A DNA stretch of 64,000 bases from Kitasatospora purpeofusca (GTDB lineage: Bacteria; Actinomycetota; Actinomycetes; Streptomycetales; Streptomycetaceae), in assembly GCF_000718025.1 (NCBI RefSeq), contig NZ_JODS01000031.1:1-64000 (forward strand). Direction: 5' to 3'. Made by a program: the position numbers and the translations under genes. Positions within the stretch are counted from its first letter, which is position 1, and every line of letters starts with the position of its first letter. This document shows positions 54,734-63,057 of the stretch, piece after piece. The notes beneath the pieces are model-generated. The model worked only from the letters and a program-made list of their open reading frames with translations, was not told the origin of the DNA and did not search any database.

Positions 54734-56944
54734 ATGGCCGAACACCGCCACCACTGGGTCCGCGCCGCCGGGCGCCCCGCCCGCGCCGCCGCCCGCGCGA
54801 CGCTCGACCTGCCGCCCGTGCTCGCCGTGGTGAACGCGGACCGCCGCCTGCGCGGGCCCTACACCGCCGTCGGGTCGATCCTGCGGGCGACCCTCCCCGA
54901 CGCGCTCGCGCGCTGCCCCGAAGCCGTCGCCGGGCACGACATCGAGCTCCTCTCGACCACCCCCGAACTGCGGGACCTGGTGCCCGCCACCCGCGAGACA
55001 CTCACCTCGCTCGCCGTGCCCAAGGAACGCACCCGCTTCTACTCCGCGCTGCGCACCCTGCGGATCGCCCACGGCCTGGTCGAGTTCCTGGAGGCGTACC
55101 TGCGCGCCCTCGGCACCGGCCCGCACACCCTGCTCGTCGAGGACGCGCACCGGGCCGATCCGACCGACGGCGAATTCCTCGCCGTCCTGCTGCGACGGAT
55201 CGACCCGGCACTGCTGACCGTGGTCGTGACCACCGGCACCGAGCCGCTGGAGCGCCCGGACGGTCCGGGCCGCGAGACGCTGCCCGACGCGCTCGCCGCC
55301 CACTGCGCGGCGCACGACCAGGACGATCCGGTACTCGACCGGGCCGACCCGGGGCCCGCGACGCGCGGGCAGGCCGAACTCGGCCGCGCCCACATCGCCG
55401 CCGACGGCATCGGTGACGACGCCGACGTGCTCGCCGCCTACCTGGCACTCCCGGCCGACGAACGCGCCCGGCTGCACGACCTGCGGCGCGCCGAACTGGA
55501 GACGGCCGGCGAGTCCTCGCTGCGGCTGGGAGCGATCGCCTGGCACGCGGAGCACGGCAGCGACCCCGCCGGCATCGGGGCGGACGTCCTGCGCCACGCC
55601 CTCGACCACTGCATGGACCTCGGCTACTACCACGCCGTGGTGGACCTCGGCGAGCGCGGCCGCCGGCTGGTGACGCACGAGAGCAACCCGAACCACTGGT
55701 GGGCCTTCACCACCAAGATGACCACCTCCTACGCCGCGCTCGGCCTGGCGGAGCGGGCCCTGCCGCTGTACGACGAGGCCCGTGCGCTCAGCGCCTCGCC
55801 CGAGGTCCACATGCAGGCCGCGTACGCCACCGCGATGCTGCACACCCGGCACTTCGAGGCCGGGCGCCGCGACCACCAGCTGGCCCGAGCCTGGGTCAAC
55901 CAGGCGATCGCCTTCGCCCGTTGGCACCCGGACCCGAAGGAGCGGGAGGCGCGGGTCGTGTTCAACCGCAACGGGCTCGCGCTGATCGAGGTCCACCAGG
56001 GGCGCCCGGCCGCGGCGCTGGAACTGCTGGACGCCTGCATCGCCCGGCTGGACGAGACCCTGGAACCCGACGAGCACGCGCTGCACCGCTCGGTGCTGCT
56101 CTACAACCGGGCCCAGGTGCACGCGGCACTCGGCCACCACACCGAGGCCGTCGCCGACTACACCGCGGTGATCGAGTGCGACCCCAACTACGCCGAGTAC
56201 CACTTCGACCGGGGCATGCTCTGGCGCGACCTCGGTGAGCCGGAGCGGGCCCTGGCCGATTACGAGCACGCCATCCGGCTCTCCCCGCCGTTCCCCGAGG
56301 CCTACTTCAACCGGGCGGACGTGCTGGCCGAGCTGGGCGAGACCGAGGCCGCGGCGGCGGACTTCGGCTATGTGCTCCAGCTCGACCCGGAGTTCGACGA
56401 GGCCCGGATCAACCGGGCCGCTCTGCTGATCGAGACCGGCTCCCACGACCTCGCCCGGGCGGACATCGGCGCCGGGCTGGAGCGGAACCCGAAGAACGCC
56501 CGACTCCTCTGCCTGAAGGGGCAGTTGCTGGCCGCGGAGGAGGACCTCGCGGCGGCGGCCGGGGCCTACGCGGAGGCCGTCGACGTCGACCCCGGCTCCG
56601 CCGAGGCATGGGCGCTGCTCGGCGAACTCCGTTATCAGGAAGGTGACTTGGACGGCGCGGGCAGCCACCTGGCGCGCGCGGTCGAGCTGTCGGCGGAGCC
56701 TGGCATCCGGTTCAACCTGGCCGTGGTCCACCACGACGCCGGCCGGTACGGGGAGGCCGTCCGGCTGCTGGACGAGGTGGTCGAGGCGACCGAGGACGTC
56801 GACGCGCGCCTTCAGCGGGCCCGTTGTCTGCTCGGGCTGGACCGTCCCGAGGCGGCCAAGGCCGATCTGCTCGCCTGCCTGGAGGCCGATGCCGGGGCGG
56901 CGGAACAGGTGTACGGGCTGATGCCCGAGCTGGCCCGAGGCTGA
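54734..56944 (+). CDS. Large TPR protein with degenerate ATPase-like N-terminus
   Basis: A 736-residue soluble protein. Residues about 90-180 resemble the Walker B region of AAA/STAND regulators (HTLLVEDAHRADPTDGEFL then LLTVVVTTGTEPLE), but no Walker A loop precedes it. From about residue 290 to the end lie many TPR units (YNRAQVHAALGHHTEAVADY, YFNRADVLAELGETEAAAAD, LLGELRYQEGDLDGAGSHL). There is no HTH. TPR arrays bind peptides or proteins; beside the small peptide and protease it could be receptor, chaperone or scaffold. ATG 54734 has only a weak upstream AAAGG. Confidence 0.75.
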   Translation: MAEHRHHWVRAAGRPARAAARATLDLPPVLAVVNADRRLRGPYTAVGSILRATLPDALARCPEAVAGHDIELLSTTPELRDLVPATRETLTSLAVPKERTRFYSALRTLRIAHGLVEFLEAYLRALGTGPHTLLVEDAHRADPTDGEFLAVLLRRIDPALLTVVVTTGTEPLERPDGPGRETLPDALAAHCAAHDQDDPVLDRADPGPATRGQAELGRAHIAADGIGDDADVLAAYLALPADERARLHDLRRAELETAGESSLRLGAIAWHAEHGSDPAGIGADVLRHALDHCMDLGYYHAVVDLGERGRRLVTHESNPNHWWAFTTKMTTSYAALGLAERALPLYDEARALSASPEVHMQAAYATAMLHTRHFEAGRRDHQLARAWVNQAIAFARWHPDPKEREARVVFNRNGLALIEVHQGRPAAALELLDACIARLDETLEPDEHALHRSVLLYNRAQVHAALGHHTEAVADYTAVIECDPNYAEYHFDRGMLWRDLGEPERALADYEHAIRLSPPFPEAYFNRADVLAELGETEAAAADFGYVLQLDPEFDEARINRAALLIETGSHDLARADIGAGLERNPKNARLLCLKGQLLAAEEDLAAAAGAYAEAVDVDPGSAEAWALLGELRYQEGDLDGAGSHLARAVELSAEPGIRFNLAVVHHDAGRYGEAVRLLDEVVEATEDVDARLQRARCLLGLDRPEAAKADLLACLEADAGAAEQVYGLMPELARG

Positions 56945-57041
56945 ACCAGCCCTCCCGACAGCACCGTTGGAGTACGCCGCACCAACCGCCCCGCCGCCCC
57001 GTCGCACGTCCGGCGGGGCGGCCGGGTCGGCGCGTCGGACG

Positions 57042-57551
57042 TCACCGCGCCGTCGCGACCCCGGCCAGCTCCGCCCGCACCCGGCGCCGGACATGGGCCA
57101 TCACCGGTGAACGGCGATAGGCGGCGGCCACCTCGACCAGCCACGCCGCCTCCTCGCGCAGACCGGCCGTGAGCTGGTGCGGCACCCACCCCTCGGCGGG
57201 GCCGACGGGGAAGCGGTGCCCGGCGCGGGCCGCCTCCAGGGCGGCGGCGATCGCGGCGGCCTCGACCACGATCGCGAACTCCTCCGTCCCGATCGGGCGG
57301 ACCACCTCGCCCACCCAGAACGGCACCCGGGGGTGCAGATACGGGCGCAGCGACAGCTGGCCGTCGCGGATCTCGATGATCCGCCGGAACAGCGCGAACC
57401 GGACGCCCCCGCGCCGACCGCCCCCGGGTCCGAACCACGGCTCGGGGGTGACGAGTTCGATCTCCGGACGCTCCGCCCGCAGCGCCGACCAGAGGGGACC
57501 GAGCCGGTGGAGGTCGGCCCAGTCCCGGACCGGTCCGCCCCCCTCACCCAT
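57042..57551 (-). CDS. DUF6545/MAB_1171c-like protein lacking the membrane domain
   Basis: A 169-residue protein resembling the cytoplasmic C-terminal part of MAB_1171c/DUF6545 proteins: LHRLGPLWSALRAERPEIEL and FALFRRIIEIRDGQLSLRPY. Full-length relatives start with about seven membrane helices, which are absent here. ATG 57551 overlaps the ImmA/IrrE-like gene stop by 8 nt, so it is the third gene of an XRE - ImmA/IrrE - DUF6545 operon. Function is unknown. Confidence 0.65.
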   Translation of the reverse strand: MGEGGGPVRDWADLHRLGPLWSALRAERPEIELVTPEPWFGPGGGRRGGVRFALFRRIIEIRDGQLSLRPYLHPRVPFWVGEVVRPIGTEEFAIVVEAAAIAAALEAARAGHRFPVGPAEGWVPHQLTAGLREEAAWLVEVAAAYRRSPVMAHVRRRVRAELAGVATAR

Positions 57552-58095
57552 GCCGCGCCGTTCCACGCGCCCGCGTTCCGCCGCGTCCGGCTCCCAGCCG
57601 GAGGACGCCCTCGGCCAGCTGCCCGACCACCGAGGACCGTTGACGCCGCAGCACCCGGTGCAGGGCCAGCGAGGCGACGAGCTCCGCCTCCTGCTCCTGC
57701 CGCTGGGTGTACGCCGACCGTCCGAGCACCCGGCGGACCAGCTCGTCCGACAACCGGGGCGTCAACGCCTCCCGGACGTCCTCGCCGAGCACGGCGCCGT
57801 CCCCGGTGTGCCGGCAGAGGAGGTGGCCGATCTCGTGCAGCACGATGTGCTGCTGGTGCAGCGCGGTGGTGTCGACGGCGTAACCGATGTAGTCCGCGCG
57901 GTCGGTGCTGATCAGCACACCGCAGGGCGAGTGCGCGGGGCCGGAGAGCGGGACCAGTTCGATGGGTCTGCCCCGCAGCCGGGCCAGCGAGTCCGTCAGC
58001 GCCCGGATGTCGAAGGGCTCCGGGAGCGGTATCGAGTCCGCGACGCCGCGACATCGACGCCAGAGCCCGCGCTCGACCCCATCCGGATGCCCCAC
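57544..58095 (-). CDS. ImmA/IrrE-family metallopeptidase-like protein
   Basis: A 183-residue protein with a zinc motif HIVLHEIGHLLCRH (His87, Glu88, His91). In ImmA/IrrE systems the protease cuts a partner XRE repressor after a signal; in actinobacteria such proteins are also listed as toxin components. GTG 58095 is chosen because upstream codons are low-complexity. The upstream gene is an XRE regulator, the likely partner. Confidence 0.8.
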   Translation of the reverse strand: MGHPDGVERGLWRRCRGVADSIPLPEPFDIRALTDSLARLRGRPIELVPLSGPAHSPCGVLISTDRADYIGYAVDTTALHQQHIVLHEIGHLLCRHTGDGAVLGEDVREALTPRLSDELVRRVLGRSAYTQRQEQEAELVASLALHRVLRRQRSSVVGQLAEGVLRLGAGRGGTRARGTARHG

Positions 58096-58186
58096 GTCCG
58101 TACCCCCTGCTGCTCCACCGCCCGAGTCGGGAGGCGATCCTACGGACGGGGGCGCCCGGGGAGAACCGCTTCGACAACGATTGCCG

Positions 58187-58654
58187 CTACCTGCCGCCGG
58201 CCCCGCCACCGACCCCGCCACCGGCCCCGGCGTCGGGCCTGCCGGCGGCCTCGCGGCGGGCGATCGCCTCGATCATGTCGCTGATCGTGCCCAGCCCCTC
58301 GGGCGACAGGGCCACCGCGCGCAGCGCCACGTCCCGCACCCCGGCGTCCCGCAGCGCGCCGAGCAGCGCCAGCTCCTCGGTGATCCGCACGCTCTGCCGG
58401 TCGTCGAAGAAGTACGCGGGCGGCACCTGGAAGAACTGGGCCAGCGCCTCCAGATGGCGCTTCGTCGGATTGTCCCGGCGGCCGGTGCGGAGCTGCCACA
58501 GATAGGTCGCCGAGAAGGTCTCGCCGGTCGCCTCCCGGCAGGCCCGGGCGACCTCCTCGTGGCTGTACGGCTCGCGGTCGGGACGGCGGACCACGTCGAA
58601 CAACCGGTCCAGCTTCGCGGCGAGCGTGGACGCACCGGAGTCTGCTTCGGGCAC
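58187..58654 (-). CDS. XRE-family helix-turn-helix regulator
   Basis: A 155-residue regulator. The HTH covers about residues 30-85 (YSHEEVARACREATGETFSA then YLWQLRTGRRDNPTKRHLEA); a middle helical domain (ITEELALLGALRDAGVRDVA) and a Gly-rich tail follow. It starts the three-gene operon with the ImmA/IrrE-like protease and probably represses it. GGGAAGAGG precedes GTG 58654. Confidence 0.82.
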   Translation of the reverse strand: MPEADSGASTLAAKLDRLFDVVRRPDREPYSHEEVARACREATGETFSATYLWQLRTGRRDNPTKRHLEALAQFFQVPPAYFFDDRQSVRITEELALLGALRDAGVRDVALRAVALSPEGLGTISDMIEAIARREAAGRPDAGAGGGVGGGAGGR

Positions 58655-58805
58655 GGCGCACCTCTTCCCTCACCCCGCGGACACGCCCCGTGCGTGTGCG
58701 GAACCACCACTCGCGACCGATCACCCATTCTAGGGGCCGCCGTCAAACCCCCTGTCCGTGGGACGGCGACGGTGCATACCCCAACTCCCCGGCCGGGCGG
58801 GCCGC

Positions 58806-59513
58806 CTACCAGTCCAGCGGCTTCCCGTCGCGGAAGAACCCGCCGGTCGGGCCGGAGTCGGGCAGGGTCGCGGCCCAGACGACGCCGGCGGCGCCCCGGT
58901 CGACGGGCGCGCCGCCGGGGCCGCCCATGTCAGTGGCGATCCAGCCGGGGCAGACGGCGTTGACGAGGATCCGGTCGGCGCGCAGCTCGGCCGCGAGCTT
59001 GCGGGTCAGCGCGTTGAGGGCGGCCTTCGAGACCCCGTAGGCGGGCGTCCCGCCCGACATGTGGGTCAGCGATCCGGACTCGCTGGACACGTTGACCAGG
59101 CGCGGGTGCGCCGACCGGCGCAGCAGCGGGAGGAACGCCTGCGCGGTGCGCCAGGCGCCGAACAGGTTGGTCTCCAGGGTGCGGGCGACCTCGTCGAGGT
59201 CGACGTCGGTGGCGCGTCGCCCGGTGTCGTAGTTGACGGCGGCGTTGTTGACGAGCACGTCGAGGCGGCCGAACCGCCCGTCGACGGTGCGGGCCAGCGC
59301 GTCGACGCCCTCGGCGTCGGTGACGTCCAGCCGGTACGGCAGCAGTGTGCCGGGGACGCCGGGCGCCAGTTCGGCCGCGGCCCGTTCGGCGTCGGCGGCC
59401 CGGCGGGCGCACAGCAGGACGGTGTGGCCGAGCCCGGCGAGCTGACGCGCGGTCTCCCGGCCGATGCCCCGGTTGGCGCCCGTGGCCAGCGATACCGGCG
59501 GGGTGGTGCTCAT
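58806..59513 (-). CDS. Short-chain dehydrogenase/reductase
   Basis: A 235-residue classical SDR. NAD(P) motif TGANRGIGRE, NNAAVN, the catalytic Ser in NVSSESGS and YGVSK (Tyr-x-x-x-Lys) are intact, and PGWIATDMGG follows. It reduces or oxidises a carbonyl/alcohol; the plant-type carbonyl reductase group is the closest by appearance. GAGGAG sits 5 nt before ATG 59513. Confidence 0.88.
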   Translation of the reverse strand: MSTTPPVSLATGANRGIGRETARQLAGLGHTVLLCARRAADAERAAAELAPGVPGTLLPYRLDVTDAEGVDALARTVDGRFGRLDVLVNNAAVNYDTGRRATDVDLDEVARTLETNLFGAWRTAQAFLPLLRRSAHPRLVNVSSESGSLTHMSGGTPAYGVSKAALNALTRKLAAELRADRILVNAVCPGWIATDMGGPGGAPVDRGAAGVVWAATLPDSGPTGGFFRDGKPLDW

Positions 59514-59772
59514 GCGCGCTCCTCGGCAGGACGATCGGGACCGGAGGCACGACGTCCGTCCCCCGGCGGCCACCGCAGTGTTCCACGCCGGGCGTACCGA
59601 AGGGCCTGCGACCCCCGTGGCCGGCGGTCGTGGCGTGATCTTGGCGGTCCCGGGCGTTCACGCCACTCGTGCGAGCCGGACCGGGGACCGCAGGATGGGG
59701 TCCTGGCCGACCGGGGAGTCCGGCGCGGCCCGCCGGATCCCGCCCCGACCAGCAGGAACACGAGGTCACCCG

Positions 59773-60255
59773 ATGCCCGCCACCACCCCCGCCACCACTA
59801 CCGCCAGGGCCGGCGCGATCCGCCCGGCCGTGCCCGCCGACCTGCGCGCGATCGCGCGGCTCTGCGCTGCCCACGCCGCCTTCGAGGACGCCGGACCGGT
59901 GCCCGCCGACCTCGCCTCCCGGCTGGAGCCGGCACTGTTCGGGCCCGACCCGAGGGCCTGGTGCCTGGTGGTCGACCGCGGCGGCGAACTGCTCGGCTAC
60001 GCCTCCTGGTCCCGGGAGTTCTCCACCTGGCAGGCTGCCGAACACGTTCACCTGGACTGCCTGTTCGTCACCGAGCCGCACCGGGGCGAGGGCTGGGGGC
60101 GCGCCCTGCTTGACGCGGTGAAGGACGCGGCTCAGGCCCAGGGCACCGCCGAGGTGCAGTGGCAGACCCCCGACTGGAATACCGACGCCGTCCGCTTCTA
60201 CCACCGCGCGGGCGCGCTGGGGCGGCCCAAGGTCAGGTTCTCGCTCGCGCTCTGA
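59773..60255 (+). CDS. GNAT-family N-acetyltransferase
   Basis: A 160-residue acetyltransferase. The fold is visible from IRPAVPADLRAIARLCA to the acetyl-CoA loop FVTEPHRGEGWGRALLDAV and a C-terminal WNTDAVRFYHRAGA. It probably acetylates an amine on a small molecule or protein. ATG 59773 follows GAGG. Confidence 0.85.
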   Translation: MPATTPATTTARAGAIRPAVPADLRAIARLCAAHAAFEDAGPVPADLASRLEPALFGPDPRAWCLVVDRGGELLGYASWSREFSTWQAAEHVHLDCLFVTEPHRGEGWGRALLDAVKDAAQAQGTAEVQWQTPDWNTDAVRFYHRAGALGRPKVRFSLAL

Positions 60256-60282
60256 CCGCCGACAGGCCCGGCCCGGCCCGGT

Positions 60283-60654
60283 TCAGCGGTACCAGGCGCG
60301 GATGGCGGTGGCGGTCTCGCGGACGTCGGCCCGGCCGTCGCGGATCCGCGCGGCGAGGTCGACGGCCGCCTTGGGCTCGGCGGTCACGATGACCCCGGAG
60401 GCGCTGAGGTAGGACGCGGCGACGACGGCCGCGAAGTGCTCGTTGGCGAACTCCAGCGCGGGGACGCGGATGAGCTGGTGCATGAGGGCGGCCGCGCGCT
60501 GGTGCACGGCGCCGTACACCGCCACGTCCATCACCTCGTCGACATGGCGGGCCACCGCCGCGGCGAGGGTGCCGTAGTCCGTGACATCGGGATCGGCACG
60601 CAGGAACTGCTGGGCGACCTCCAGCAGCCAGGTGCGGTCGACGCGCAGGATCAC
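60283..60654 (-). CDS. Doc-like toxin of a toxin-antitoxin pair
   Basis: A 123-residue protein similar to Fic/Doc-like toxins annotated in streptomycetes (VTDYGTLAAAVARHVDEVMD, AALMHQLIRVPALEFANEHF). The canonical HxFx(D/N)(A/G)N(K/G)R Fic motif is not seen; the matching place reads ALEFANEHFAAVVAASYL, so activity may be altered. The GTG start overlaps the antitoxin stop (GTGA). Confidence 0.65.
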   Translation of the reverse strand: MILRVDRTWLLEVAQQFLRADPDVTDYGTLAAAVARHVDEVMDVAVYGAVHQRAAALMHQLIRVPALEFANEHFAAVVAASYLSASGVIVTAEPKAAVDLAARIRDGRADVRETATAIRAWYR

Positions 60655-60902
60655 GCCGCGTCCGCCGTTCCGGACCGGTGCCCGGCCCCGCCCTGCGGGT
60701 AGGGGCCGAACTCGGCCTCGAACGCCGGCGCCCACACCTGGGAGAAGTGCGCGGCGGCGGTGAGGAACCGCTCGCGCCGCTCGTCGGCCTCCTCGGCCAG
60801 GACCTTGCGGGCGTAGTCCGGCAGGCTCATACCGGCCGCCTCCGCCCGCTGCTCCAGGGCCTCGTGGGTTTCCTCGTCGATGCGCAGGTTCAGTTGCTTC
60901 AC
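60651..60902 (-). CDS. Ribbon-helix-helix antitoxin
   Basis: An 83-residue protein with an N-terminal RHH fold (MKQLNLRIDEETHEALEQRA, then AAGMSLPDYARKVL) and an acidic C-terminal tail that would wrap the toxin. GTG 60902 is 7 nt from a -10, so the message is probably leaderless. Such antitoxins repress their own operon. Confidence 0.78.
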   Translation of the reverse strand: MKQLNLRIDEETHEALEQRAEAAGMSLPDYARKVLAEEADERRERFLTAAAHFSQVWAPAFEAEFGPYPQGGAGHRSGTADAA

Positions 60903-60909
60903 GCGTGGC

Positions 60910-60938
60910 AGCGTAGCGGCGCGTACATCTGGCTACAA
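60910..60938 (-). promoter_or_regulatory. Promoter of the toxin-antitoxin operon
   Basis: On the minus strand TTGTAG (-35, 60938-60933) and TACGCT (-10, 60915-60910) are separated by 17 bp; the GTG start follows the -10 by 7 nt. Confidence 0.6.
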
Positions 60939-60970
60939 GACGAGCGTGCCCGGGCGGGAGCCCGACCCCC

Positions 60971-62206
60971 TCAGGCCGAGGCGTCGAGGGCCGACGTGCC
61001 GAGGGCCGGGACGTCGAGGGCCGACCCACCGAGCGCCGGGGGCCGCCAGTCGTACGTCGGGCCGGAGCGGCCGAGCAGGGCGCGCGCGGGCAGCAGGCCG
61101 GCGAGGGCCAGGGCGGTGTCGCGCAGGAAGGCGGCGGTGGGGGTCCGGAGGGCGACGAGGTCGCCGACGCGCCGGGAGCCGGCGACGATGCCGGTGGTGC
61201 GCGGCAGGCGGGCGGCGGTGTAGCCGGGGAGGGTGGCGGCCGGGTCCGTGGACGGCGTGAGCGGGGCGGCGAGGACGACGGCGTCCTCGATCGCCTGGCA
61301 GGCGCCCTGGCCCTGGAACGGGCACATCGCGTGGGCGGCGTCGCCGAGCAGGGCGACCCGGCCGAGGTGGTGGGCGGGCAGGGGATCGGCGAGGTCCCAG
61401 ACGTCGTGGCGCAGGACGCGCCCGGGTTCGGCGAGCGCCAGTAGCTGGGGCACGGGCGCGCACCAGGTGCCGAACCGGCGCAGGAGTTCGGCCTTCTCGT
61501 CGCCGTCGGCGGCCCGGGCGCCGGCCGGGGCGAGCGCCGCGCCGTACACGTAGACCCTGCCGTCAGCGAGCGGTACGACGCCGGCGAGCTGCCCGCGTCC
61601 CCAGATCTCGCCGGCCGCCTCCGGCCGGCGGGCGGGGGTCACAATGGTGCGCCAGCTGGTGAAGCCGCTGTAGCGGGGGCCCGGGTGCCCGGGGAAGAGC
61701 AGGTCCCGGCTCGCGGACCGGATGCCGTCGGCGGCGACGACCAGCGCGGCGGACTGGTCCCCGTCGCCGGTGCGGACGACGGCGGGTTCGGTGTCGCTCC
61801 CCGGGGTGACGAGGGCGGCGGGCGAGTCGGTGCGGACAGTGCCCTCGGGAAGGGCGTCGACCAGGGCGGCGACGACCTCGGCGCGGGCGACGGCGGCGAC
61901 GGTGTCGCCGAAGCGGGCCTCGAAGGTCGCCGTGTCGATGCGGGCGAGCCAGCGGCCGGAGGGGCGGCGCAGGCCGATCGCCGGATGCGGGGCGGCCAGG
62001 GCGCGCAGGCGCTCGCCGACGCCGAGCCGGTCGAGGGCGCGCAGGGCGTTGGGGGCGAGGGCCAGTCCGGCCCCGACGGGTTCGAGCGATGTCGCGCGCT
62101 CGTGGACGGTCACCGGGATGCCCTGCCGGTGCAGGGCGAGGGCGGCCGCGAGCCCGCCGATCCCGCCGCCGATGACGATCGCCGGGCGCGCGTCCGTGGT
62201 GAACAT
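60971..62206 (-). CDS. FAD-dependent monooxygenase (PHBH fold)
   Basis: A 411-residue flavoprotein hydroxylase. FAD motif VIGGGIGGLAAALALHRQG at the N-terminus, ADGIRS in the middle, and GD motif LLGDAAHAMCPFQGQGACQA are intact. It hydroxylates an aromatic or similar substrate with NAD(P)H and oxygen. AAGGGG precedes ATG 62206. The C-terminus holds an imperfect GGSALDVPALGTSALDASA repeat encoded by two 14-bp copies (60982, 61012). It is divergent from a TetR repressor. Confidence 0.88.
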   Translation of the reverse strand: MFTTDARPAIVIGGGIGGLAAALALHRQGIPVTVHERATSLEPVGAGLALAPNALRALDRLGVGERLRALAAPHPAIGLRRPSGRWLARIDTATFEARFGDTVAAVARAEVVAALVDALPEGTVRTDSPAALVTPGSDTEPAVVRTGDGDQSAALVVAADGIRSASRDLLFPGHPGPRYSGFTSWRTIVTPARRPEAAGEIWGRGQLAGVVPLADGRVYVYGAALAPAGARAADGDEKAELLRRFGTWCAPVPQLLALAEPGRVLRHDVWDLADPLPAHHLGRVALLGDAAHAMCPFQGQGACQAIEDAVVLAAPLTPSTDPAATLPGYTAARLPRTTGIVAGSRRVGDLVALRTPTAAFLRDTALALAGLLPARALLGRSGPTYDWRPPALGGSALDVPALGTSALDASA

Positions 62207-62227
62207 GGTGAGCCCCTTCTCCCCGCC

Positions 62228-62296
62228 ACTACGGCTGTAGTGGCCTCTGGGCAGTACCGTACTACACCTGTAGTGGACGTGGACTACTCTTGTAGT
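62228..62296. promoter_or_regulatory. Three ACTAC-N4-GTAGT operators
   Basis: Perfect inverted repeats at 62228-62241, 62261-62274 and 62283-62296 lie between the monooxygenase and TetR genes. Centres are 33 and 22 bp apart, whole multiples of 11 bp, so bound dimers would sit on one face. Confidence 0.8.
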
Positions 62297-62340
62297 GAGA
62301 ACATTTCGAGCCCCGGTCGGGGCAGCCCGAGGGAGGGGCC

Positions 62341-62937
62341 ATGATCGGATCCATGACGCCGCACCGCCCGACACTGATCGCCGACACCGCCATCGCCCTG
62401 ATCGCCGAACGCGGCCTGCGCGGGCTGACCCACCGCGCCGTGGACGAGGAGGCCGGACTGCCCGCCGGCTCGACCTCCAACCTCGCCCGGACCAGGGCGG
62501 CCCTGCTCGACCTCGCCCTCGCCCGCATCGTCGAACGGGAGACCGAGGGGAGCCCGGTCACGGCCGGCGAGCTCCCCGACGGCGCCGAGGCCCGGGAACT
62601 GCTGGTCCAGGGCGGAGCGGACCTGCTGCACCGGGCGCTCACGGTCGGCCGCACGCTCACCCTGGCCCGGCTCGAACTCGCCCTGGAAGCCACCCGCCGC
62701 CCCGAGCTGCGCACCGGCTACGACCGGCTGGGCGCCCGCTTCACCGACCTCGCCACCGCCCTGCTGGCGCGGTGCGGCTCCGCCGATCCGGCGGGCGACG
62801 CCCGGCGGCTGATCCGCTGGTGCGACGGGGTGCTGTTCAACTCGACTGCCGGCAGCGGGCACGACCGCGTCCCGACGGCGGAGGAACTGCGCGACGAGGC
62901 TGCGCGGTACCTGGCCGTGCTGCTCGACCACGGCTGA
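62341..62937 (+). CDS. TetR-family repressor
   Basis: A 198-residue regulator. The N-terminal HTH (ADTAIALIAERGLRGLTHRA then LPAGSTSNLARTRAALLDLA) is of the TetR type; the C-terminal helical domain binds an effector. GGGAGG precedes ATG 62341. The three palindromes in the divergent spacer are its likely operators, so it should repress the monooxygenase and itself until a ligand binds. Confidence 0.9.
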   Translation: MIGSMTPHRPTLIADTAIALIAERGLRGLTHRAVDEEAGLPAGSTSNLARTRAALLDLALARIVERETEGSPVTAGELPDGAEARELLVQGGADLLHRALTVGRTLTLARLELALEATRRPELRTGYDRLGARFTDLATALLARCGSADPAGDARRLIRWCDGVLFNSTAGSGHDRVPTAEELRDEAARYLAVLLDHG

Positions 62938-62960
62938 GCGGCCGCCCCGGCGCCCCGCCC

Positions 62961-63020
62961 CGGACACGCAGGACCGCCCCGGACACGCAGGACCGCCCCG
63001 GCCGAAGCGGCCGGGGCGGT
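62961..63020. terminator. 19-bp direct repeat followed by terminator hairpin
   Basis: A 19-bp unit starting CGGACACGCAGGACCGCCC occurs twice (62961, 62980). It runs into a 12-bp perfect stem, ACCGCCCCGGCC with complement, at 62992-63020 (5-nt loop), between converging genes. Confidence 0.72.
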
Positions 63021-63057
63021 CGGAGCCGAAGGGCTCGGGGGTGGCAGGAGCCGGGGG

